Shown one piece after another: positions 1 through 5,907 of a stretch of DNA of 10,402 bases. Position 1 is the stretch's first letter, and the number at the start of each line of letters is the position of its first letter. This stretch comes from JBARRS01 sp049644345 (GTDB lineage: Bacteria > Actinomycetota > Thermoleophilia > Gaiellales > Gaiellaceae). The position numbers and the translations under genes were made by a program. Location: NCBI GenBank assembly GCA_049644345.1, contig JBARRS010000217.1, positions 1 through 10,402 on the forward strand. The letters run 5' to 3'. The notes under the pieces are model-generated. The model worked only from the letters and a program-made list of their open reading frames with translations, did no database searches and was not told the DNA's origin.

Positions 1-333
1 GGTCACCGAAGGGCTCGCGGGCGCAGCTACGGGAGCCGGCGTCGGTGCGGAGGTCGGAGCCGGGACGGTTGGCCGAGGTTTCGATGCGGTCGGAAGAGCG
101 GGCGCAGGCGCCGGCGGTGGGGCGGGCACCGGAGCCGACGGGAGCACCGGAGGAGGCGAGAGCACAGGAGGAGGTGAGAGCACCGGAGGAGGCGGGAGCA
201 CCGGAGGAGGCGGGAGCAGGTTCGTGACTCCGGGCAGCGGATCGTCGGCCGATCCTGCGGTGGGCAGCGCCAAGGCAATGGCGGCCAAAGCGAGCCAAAT
301 CCCCAGAATCCGTTTCACTGGGTGGGTTTTCAC
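1..333 (-). CDS. Secreted proline-rich protein with PPPPVL repeats, 5' part only
   Basis: I found this gene by reading the minus strand from a GTG at 333-331; the frame stays open for 111 codons to the left edge, so the C-terminus is outside the window. Residues 1-29 look like a Sec signal peptide: basic start (K2, K7, R8), hydrophobic core ILGIWLALAAIALAL (9-23) and a plausible cleavage after GSA (27-29). The mature part is almost entirely Pro, Val, Ala and Leu. It opens with four or five copies of the hexapeptide LPPPPV and continues as a Pro/Ala/Thr-rich stretch. Such segments usually act as extended cell-wall-spanning linkers; the functional domain, if any, would lie beyond the window. 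No clear Shine-Dalgarno precedes the GTG. A second in-frame GTG at 318 would still leave a signal peptide. Function unknown; that it is a real exported protein is well supported by the signal peptide and by the frame staying open. Confidence 0.75.
   Translation of the reverse strand, partial: MKTHPVKRILGIWLALAAIALALPTAGSADDPLPGVTNLLPPPPVLPPPPVLSPPPVLSPPPVLPSAPVPAPPPAPAPALPTASKPRPTVPAPTSAPTPAPVAAPASPSVT
127..216 (-). repeat. Tandem 18-bp coding repeat (about five units)
   Basis: Five consecutive 18-bp units read on the minus strand as CTC-CCG-CCT-CCT-CCG-GTG or close variants, at 216-199, 198-181, 180-163, 162-145 and 144-127. The first two are identical, the third and fourth differ at a few bases, and the fifth is more diverged. 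They encode L(P/S)PPPV and keep the reading frame, so copy-number change would lengthen or shorten the proline linker without a frameshift. Confidence 0.85.
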
Positions 334-343
334 CGAAATTTCG
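334..343. promoter_or_regulatory. Perfect 10-bp AT-centred palindrome between divergent genes
   Basis: CGAAATTTCG is its own reverse complement and directly abuts the GTG of the secreted proline-rich gene. It lies in the short gap (334-370) between that gene and the small plus-strand gene. It is an AT-rich island in GC-rich DNA, which would suit an operator or part of a promoter. A 10-bp palindrome can occur by chance, so this is only a candidate site. Confidence 0.25.
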
Positions 344-370
344 ATCCCGCAAACCGAGCCGGGCTTCCCC

Positions 371-613
371 GTGGTGCTCGGTCGTGAAAGACTCGGCCTC
401 GAGGTGGAGATCCAGATCAGCGACCCCGACTTGCTCGACGACCTCTGCGACTACCTTTCCCGCGCCGGCTTCGTCGTCATCGAACGCGCCGAGAAGGTGG
501 CTGACGTGCTGCTGGCGGACGCGCCGAGGGAGGCTGCCCAGCTCGCACTGGCAACGAGCATCGGCCTATGGCGTGCCGCGCGGCCCGACGTGGTCGTCGC
601 GATCGACGCGTAG
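371..613 (+). CDS. Small alpha/beta protein of unknown function
   Basis: This is the only convincing plus-strand gene. With the GTG at 371 it encodes 80 residues. Codons are strongly GC-ending throughout, as expected for a real gene in this genome, and no minus-strand gene competes with it. The product is acidic with alternating strands and helices: EVEIQIS strand, SDPDLLDDLCDYLSRAG helix, FVVIE strand, an AREAAQLALATSIGLW-like helix region, then a C-terminal RPDVVVAIDA strand. There is no signal peptide or membrane segment. I do not recognise the family and assign no function. The start is uncertain: GTG at 374 or 404 are alternatives (the latter gives 69 residues beginning at EIQIS), and none has a strong ribosome-binding site. 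The gene converges on prs, and both stop codons sit in one inverted repeat. Confidence 0.6.
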   Translation: MVLGRERLGLEVEIQISDPDLLDDLCDYLSRAGFVVIERAEKVADVLLADAPREAAQLALATSIGLWRAARPDVVVAIDA

Positions 614-642
614 ACGCGGCCGCTGAACGCGAACTTCCGCGT

Positions 643-645
<3 letters not shown>
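611..645. terminator. Bidirectional hairpin carrying both convergent stop codons
   Basis: TAGACGCGG at 611-619 pairs perfectly with CCGCGTCTA at 637-645, giving a 9-bp stem and a 17-nt loop. The outer three bases on each side are the TAG stop codons of the plus-strand small gene and of prs on the minus strand. The stem therefore separates two converging transcripts. No U-run follows on either strand, so it is not a textbook intrinsic terminator. It may act as a 3'-end stabiliser, or help block read-through. Confidence 0.5.
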
Positions 646-1713
<1,068 letters not shown>

Positions 1714-3038
1714 GCTTGTCGTAGACGTAACCCTCCTTCGTGACCTGGCGCGGCGCAAACCCTGCGAGCGAGCCGGGCGGGACGTCGTCAGTGACCACCG
1801 TGCCGACCGCAACCCAAGCATCGTCGCCAATCTCGACCGGAGCAACAAGGGCATTCTGCACCCCGGTCCTGACGTTACGGCCGATCTTCGTTCTCCCTTT
1901 CGGGCGGCCCGGCTCGTGCGGATAGTTCGCCGTGATCGTGCCGGCGCCGACGTTCGTCTCCTCGCCGATTTCCGCGTCTCCGATGTACGAAAGGTGTGGC
2001 ACCTTCGTCCGCTCGCCGATGGTCGAGTTCTTGATCTCGACGAACGTGCCCGCTTTCGCGCCTTCGCCGAGCACCGTGCCGGGGCGAAGGTAACAGAAGG
2101 GTCCTACGAGGGCATCCTTCCCGATCGAGGCGTCGACCGCCACGACGTGTGGGCCAACCTCCGCGCCGGTCCCGACCCGTGTCCGGCCCCGCAGCACGGT
2201 GAACGGGTGCACGACGCAGTCCGGCTCGAGCTCGACATCGGCTTCGATCCAGGTCGAGCCCGGGTCGACGATCGTCGCGCCGGCGAGCATGTACTGCTCG
2301 TTCAGGCGCTCGCGCAGCACGCGCCCGGCGAACGCGAGCTCGGCGCGATTGTTGACTCCGAGTGGTGAGACCGCGTCCTCCGAGCGGTAGACGGCGGCAG
2401 GTCGGCCGGCCTCGACGAGGACGCGCACCGTGTCTGTGAGATACAGCTCGCCTTGTGCATTCGCCGGCTCGAGCCGCTCGAGCGCGACCCAGAGGTCCTG
2501 CGCCGAGAAGACGTAGATCGACGAGTTCAGCTCGCGGATCTCGCGCTGCTCGGGCGTCGCGTCCTGCTCCTCGACAATGCGGACGAGGCGGCCTTCGTCG
2601 TCACGGACGATCCGCCCATAGGGCAGTGGAACCTCCGGCTCGAACGAGAGCAGCGTCACGGCTGCGCCCTGGCGTCGGTGCTCGTCGACCAGTCGACGCA
2701 GCAACTCCGCGGTCAGCATCGGAGCCGCTCCGTCGACCACGACGACGTCGCCGTCGAAGCCGTCGAGGGCTGAGCGGGCGGAGGCGACCGCGTCACCTGT
2801 GCCCAACGGCTGCTCCTGCAGCGCGATCTCGACGCCGTCGAGCCCCTCTTTGGTCTCGGGCGCCGTGACGACGAGGAGCCGCTGCGGCTCGAGCCCGCGC
2901 GCCGTGTCGAGCACCCAGTCGATCACCCGCCGGCCGAGCAACGGGTGTAGGTGTTTCGGCGTCGAGGAGCGCATTCGCGTGCCGAGGCCCCCGGCCATGA
3001 CGACGGCTGCGAGCTTTTTGTCGGTCACGGGGGAAAAA

Positions 3039-3112
3039 TGGCTGGGGCGCCAGGATTCGAACCTGGGATCACGGGACCAAAACCCGTTGCCTTACCACTT
3101 GGCTACGCCCCA
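3039..3112 (-). tRNA. tRNA-Gln (anticodon UUG), CCA encoded
   Basis: The minus strand folds as a full cloverleaf. The acceptor stem TGGGGCG/CGCCCCA (3112-3106 with 3049-3043) is followed by discriminator G and genomic CCA (3041-3039). The D arm contains AGCCAAGTGGTAAGGC. The anticodon stem ACGGG/CCCGT holds loop TTTTGGT with anticodon TTG at 3080-3078, which reads CAA glutamine codons. The T arm contains CCAGG-TTCGAAT-CCTGG. All stems pair without mismatch. It lies between the membrane-protein gene and glmU, in the same direction as both. Confidence 0.97.
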
Positions 3113-3131
3113 GTGCTCGGGTACACGGCGA

Positions 3132-3137
3132 AGTTTA
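3132..3137 (-). promoter_or_regulatory. Possible -10 element for the tRNA-Gln-glmU-prs unit
   Basis: On the minus strand the hexamer TAAACT sits 19 nt before the mature tRNA 5' end, suiting a start site about 12 nt before the tRNA. It lies in the only AT-rich patch of the 71-bp gap. No convincing -35 hexamer is visible at 16-18 nt, so the call is tentative. Confidence 0.35.
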
Positions 3138-3144
3138 AGCGGAT

Positions 3145-3163
3145 GCACGGGCGAAGCCCGCAC
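3145..3163 (-). terminator. Hairpin after the membrane-protein gene
   Basis: The minus strand reads CGGGC-TTC-GCCCG with three further pairs, two of them G-T wobbles, giving an eight-pair stem on a 3-nt loop. It begins about 20 nt after the stop codon of the membrane-protein gene and just before the candidate tRNA promoter. A U-run is missing, so it could be a weak terminator or a 3'-end hairpin that separates the metG-ispE unit from the tRNA unit. Confidence 0.4.
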
Positions 3164-3183
3164 GTCCTCTTCTCGTCGGCGGC

Positions 3184-3558
3184 TCAGGCACGTTCTGAGA
3201 GGAGGGCCATCAGCGCGATCACGCCGAGGACGGCAAGGGCGACGATCGCAAGCGTCCAGAAGAAGAACGCGAAGATCGGCACGAGCAGGACGAGCGCCTG
3301 TGAGACTGCGACGATCCAGCCGAGCTGCCGGGCGGCGTCCGAGCGTATGTGGCGGCCGGCCCAGAGGTAGACGCCGACGATCGCGCCGGCGACGATCAGC
3401 GCCGGCAAGCGCGGAATCGCGTGCACGACGACGAGCAAGGCCTCGACGAGCGCGATGATCCCCGCGGTCCGGAGTCGCCGGGCGCGAAGCGCGCGGCCGA
3501 GCCGGCTCGAGCCGTGCTCGACGGGGGCGTCGTGCGTAGCCGACCTGCCGAACACCAC
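3184..3558 (-). CDS. Small four-helix integral membrane protein, unknown function
   Basis: A 124-residue protein from the GTG at 3558. A polar, Arg-rich N-terminus (1-31, including RALRARRLR) would face the cytoplasm by the positive-inside rule. It is followed by about four hydrophobic segments: 32-50 (TAGIIALVEALLVVVHAI region), 52-68 (LPALIVAGAIVGVYLWAG), 79-98 and 100-120, the last two joined by an FFFW turn. It ends in a short SERA tail. There are no catalytic or binding motifs that I recognise, and I name no family. It begins six bases after the ispE stop, so it is almost certainly in the same transcript. TTG codons at 3567 (overlapping the ispE TGA as TTGA) and 3576 or GTG at 3555 are alternative starts; none has a clear ribosome-binding site. 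It closes the co-directional run that starts at metG. Confidence 0.7.
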   Translation of the reverse strand: MVFGRSATHDAPVEHGSSRLGRALRARRLRTAGIIALVEALLVVVHAIPRLPALIVAGAIVGVYLWAGRHIRSDAARQLGWIVAVSQALVLLVPIFAFFFWTLAIVALAVLGVIALMALLSERA

Positions 3559-3563
3559 TGCGG

Positions 3564-4388
3564 TCAACCGTACCAAGTCGGCACCGTCAGCCACGTGCGG
3601 CCGCGAGGGCTCAACGCCTCCGCCGCCTCCTGCGCCTGTGCGCGGTGCTGGAACAGACCGTAGACGGCCGGGCCCGCGCCGGTCACGTCTGCGCGGAAGG
3701 CACCAAGCGCGCGCAGCTCGGTGGCCAGCGGCGAGGAGGCAAGGTCGTTCGGCGGCAGCGCCGCGAGGTCGCTCGGTCGGCGCACGTCGGCGAGTGCGCG
3801 CCGAAGCGCGGCGCGTCTGTTCCGATAGCCCGTCGCGCCGCCGCGCCCGTCGAAGGCCTCGTAGACGCTTGCGGTCGACTGCTTCTCGGCTCCGTTCGGC
3901 AGGACGAGCACTACCCAATAGTCCTGCGGGAGCTCGAGCGGCGAAAGCTCGGCGCCGTCGCCCACGCCGAGCTGCGGGCCGGCTGTAAGGAAGAACGGGA
4001 CGTCCGCGCCGAGCACGCGAGCGAGCACATGCAAACGGTCGTCGGGGAGCGGCTCCGCAAGAGTTGCGTTCGCGAGCCTTAGCGCGGTTGCCGCGTCGGA
4101 GCTGCCTCCGCCGAGGCCGGCGGAGGCCGGGATCTGCTTCCAGATCCTTGCGCGCCAGCGTGGAAGGACGCACGCAGCTTGGGCAAGCGCCTCCAGCGCC
4201 GACCGGACGAGCGTGTCCTCCCGGAAGCCGTCGACTGCGAGTCGGGAGGCCGGCTCGAGCGCCACCCGATCGGCCAGGTCGACGCGCTGGTAGATCGTCG
4301 TCAGCTCGTGCCGGCCGTCGGCACGGCGGGGCCCGACGACGAGCGCGAGGTTCAGCTTCGCGCTCGCCGGGCGCCGGTTCAGGCTCAC
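3564..4388 (-). CDS. ispE: 4-diphosphocytidyl-2-C-methyl-D-erythritol kinase
   Basis: The fourth step of the non-mevalonate (MEP) isoprenoid pathway: phosphorylates the 2-hydroxyl of CDP-methylerythritol with ATP. The 274-residue protein is a GHMP kinase of normal length. N-terminal PASAKLNLAL carries the conserved Lys11; ADGRHEL (23-29) matches the family DGYHEL with Tyr replaced by Arg. IPASAGLGGGSSDAA (86-100) is the ATP-binding glycine-rich loop, LGADVPFFL (126-134) holds the catalytic Asp129, and VTGAGPAVYGLF (235-246) is the third GHMP motif. The start is the GTG whose last two bases share the TGA of rsmA (GTGA, four-base overlap), which predicts translational coupling. The pairing with rsmA is widespread in actinobacteria and other bacteria. 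Only the Tyr-to-Arg change is unusual. Confidence 0.95.
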   Translation of the reverse strand: MSLNRRPASAKLNLALVVGPRRADGRHELTTIYQRVDLADRVALEPASRLAVDGFREDTLVRSALEALAQAACVLPRWRARIWKQIPASAGLGGGSSDAATALRLANATLAEPLPDDRLHVLARVLGADVPFFLTAGPQLGVGDGAELSPLELPQDYWVVLVLPNGAEKQSTASVYEAFDGRGGATGYRNRRAALRRALADVRRPSDLAALPPNDLASSPLATELRALGAFRADVTGAGPAVYGLFQHRAQAQEAAEALSPRGRTWLTVPTWYG

Positions 4389-5164
4389 CGGGCGAGCGCC
4401 TCCGCGAGCGCGACGAACTCCTCCGGCGCGAGCTCCTCTGCACGCGTCTCGGGGGGCTTGCCGAGGCTCGCGAGCGCCTCGGCCGCGCGATCGCGCGGAG
4501 CAAAGCCGGCGAGCTCGAGCGAGTTCGGCAGGTGCTTGCGTCGGTGCGCGAAGGCGGCGCCCACGAGCCGTTTGAGCTCGGCGAACCCGGACGGGAGAGG
4601 CCGGCGCCGGAAGGCGACGAGTGCCGAGTCGACGTTCGGCCGTGGCCGGAACACCGTCCGCGAGACCGCGTGGAAGCCCGTTCGCTCGGCGGCAAGCTGG
4701 ACGAGGACGGAGACCGCGCCGTACGCCTTCGTCCCGGGAACGGCGAAGAACCGGTCGCCGACCTCGCGCTGGACCATCACGCACCAGAGCTCCAGGCTCG
4801 GCAGTCCGTCGAGGGTCTCGACGACGAGCGGCGTCGCGATGCTGTACGGGAGATTCGAGACGAGCTTCGTCGGTGGAGGCCCCAGAGCCGCGAGGTCGAG
4901 CCGAAGCGCGTCGCCGAACTGGAGCGAGACGTTTCCGCGCTCGCCGAGCCGCTCGCGCAGGCGCGGCTCGAGGCTCCGGTCGAGCTCGATCGCGTGGACG
5001 AGGGCGACGCGGTCGGCAAGGTAGGCGGTCAGCACGCCCAGTCCCGGCCCCACCTCGAGCACGACGTCGCCGGCATCGAGCTCGGCGAGCCGGCCGATCA
5101 CGCCCAAGATGTTCTCGTCGACCAGGAAATGCTGGCCGAGCTCCCGCTTCGGTGTCACGCTCAC
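4385..5164 (-). CDS. rsmA: 16S rRNA (adenine(1518)-N(6)/adenine(1519)-N(6))-dimethyltransferase
   Basis: Also called KsgA. It dimethylates two adjacent adenines in the 3'-terminal hairpin of 16S rRNA with S-adenosylmethionine, late in 30S assembly. From the GTG at 5164 it has 259 residues, a typical length. Motifs in order are LGQHFLVD (9-16), the SAM-binding VLEVGPGLGVLTAYLA (35-50), AIELDRSL (58-65), GDALRLDL (84-91), the catalytic NLPYSIATPLV (104-114), MVQREVGDRF (130-139) and FRPRPNVDSALVAF (172-185). The C-terminal helical region (about 195-259) is intact. The first GTG overlaps the tatD stop as GTGA; a second GTG at 5158 would remove only two residues. All family motifs are present, so the enzyme should be active. 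Confidence 0.96.
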   Translation of the reverse strand: MSVTPKRELGQHFLVDENILGVIGRLAELDAGDVVLEVGPGLGVLTAYLADRVALVHAIELDRSLEPRLRERLGERGNVSLQFGDALRLDLAALGPPPTKLVSNLPYSIATPLVVETLDGLPSLELWCVMVQREVGDRFFAVPGTKAYGAVSVLVQLAAERTGFHAVSRTVFRPRPNVDSALVAFRRRPLPSGFAELKRLVGAAFAHRRKHLPNSLELAGFAPRDRAAEALASLGKPPETRAEELAPEEFVALAEALAR

Positions 5165-5907
5165 GGCAGAGAGAAGGCAGCCGCTGCGTTCGCTTCGATG
5201 CGGGCGCCGAGCTCCTCCTCGTCCTCCCCGCGTGCCTTTGCGAGCGCCGCGACGGTGTGGACGACGTTCGCCGGCTCGTTGGGCCGGCCGCGGCGCGGTT
5301 GCGGCGCGAGGTAGGGGCTGTCGGTCTCGGCCAGGAGCCGGTCGGCTGGGATCTCGCGTGCGGCGGCGCGCAGTTCCGGCGCTTTCGGATAGGTGACGTT
5401 GCCGGCGAAGGAGACGTAGTAGCCGCGCTCGAGCGCGACCGGCAGGAGCGACGGCGACGAGAAGCAGTGCAGGACGACCGTGCCGCGAAAGCCCGCAAGC
5501 TCTGCCGCCGTCTCCGCTTCCGCCGCGCGCGTGTGGATCACGACCGGCTTGCCGACCTCCTCCGCGAGCGCGAGCTCTGCTTCGAACAGCTCGCGCTGGC
5601 GGTCTCGCGGGGCGTAGTCCCGGTAGAAGTCGAGCCCGGTCTCGCCGACGGCAACCGCGCGCTCGTGAGCGAGGAGCGCTCGAAGCTCGCCGAGCCGCCC
5701 GACATCGCCGTCGCCTGCCTGGTGGGGGTGGATACCGAGCGCCGCGAAGACGCCTTCGTAACGTTCTGTGAGCGTGAGCGCGTTGCGGGACGAATCGATT
5801 CCCGTACCGACCGTGACGATTCGCTCGACACCTGCCGCGCGGGCGCGCTCGACGAGCACGGCCGGGTCGTCCGCGCACGCGTCGAGGTGCGCGTGCGTAT
5901 CGATCAA
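5161..5907 (-). CDS. tatD: TatD family metal-dependent deoxyribonuclease/hydrolase
   Basis: A TIM-barrel metalloenzyme of the amidohydrolase fold; relatives act as 3'-5' DNA/RNA exonucleases or other phosphodiesterases, and the exact substrate here is not shown by sequence. The 248 residues carry the full metal-binding set: DTHAHLD with His5 and His7, GIHPHQ (58-63), VGETGLDFYRD with Glu89, VVIHTRAAEAET with His125, VVLHCFSS with His147 and LLAETDSPYLAPQP with Asp196. I choose the TTG at 5907 because it shares TTGA with the metG stop, and the protein then begins one residue before the IDTHAHLD strand, as in the family; GGAAG lies upstream. Further upstream the frame is a shadow of metG. The metG-tatD-rsmA order is conserved in many actinobacteria and other bacteria. 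Confidence 0.94.
   Translation of the reverse strand: MIDTHAHLDACADDPAVLVERARAAGVERIVTVGTGIDSSRNALTLTERYEGVFAALGIHPHQAGDGDVGRLGELRALLAHERAVAVGETGLDFYRDYAPRDRQRELFEAELALAEEVGKPVVIHTRAAEAETAAELAGFRGTVVLHCFSSPSLLPVALERGYYVSFAGNVTYPKAPELRAAAREIPADRLLAETDSPYLAPQPRRGRPNEPANVVHTVAALAKARGEDEEELGARIEANAAAAFSLP

Noticed and set aside
127..216. CRISPR-like array
   Set aside because: The repeats are 18-bp, directly adjacent without spacers, and encode an in-frame proline repeat, so they are a coding tandem repeat.
27..278. Minus-strand frame of 83 codons (Cys/Arg/Leu-rich) across the repeat region
   Set aside because: It is the frame-shifted reading of the same proline repeats (CSRLLR repeats). The frame starting at 333 has a signal peptide and is preferred.
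3029..3050. T-arm of the tRNA plus the five-U run as an intrinsic terminator before glmU
   Set aside because: The U-run is short, and the acceptor 3' strand with CCA separates the T-arm stem from it. glmU starts directly afterwards and has no other room for a promoter.
3559..4695. Upstream extension of the membrane-protein frame into ispE and rsmA
   Set aside because: Open in frame, but Arg/Ser/Pro-rich and out of phase with ispE, which has all GHMP motifs. The membrane protein must start near the ispE stop.
4064..5314. Plus-strand open frame of 416 codons opposite ispE, rsmA and tatD
   Set aside because: It spans three well-supported genes on the other strand and is Arg/Glu-rich without domain features.
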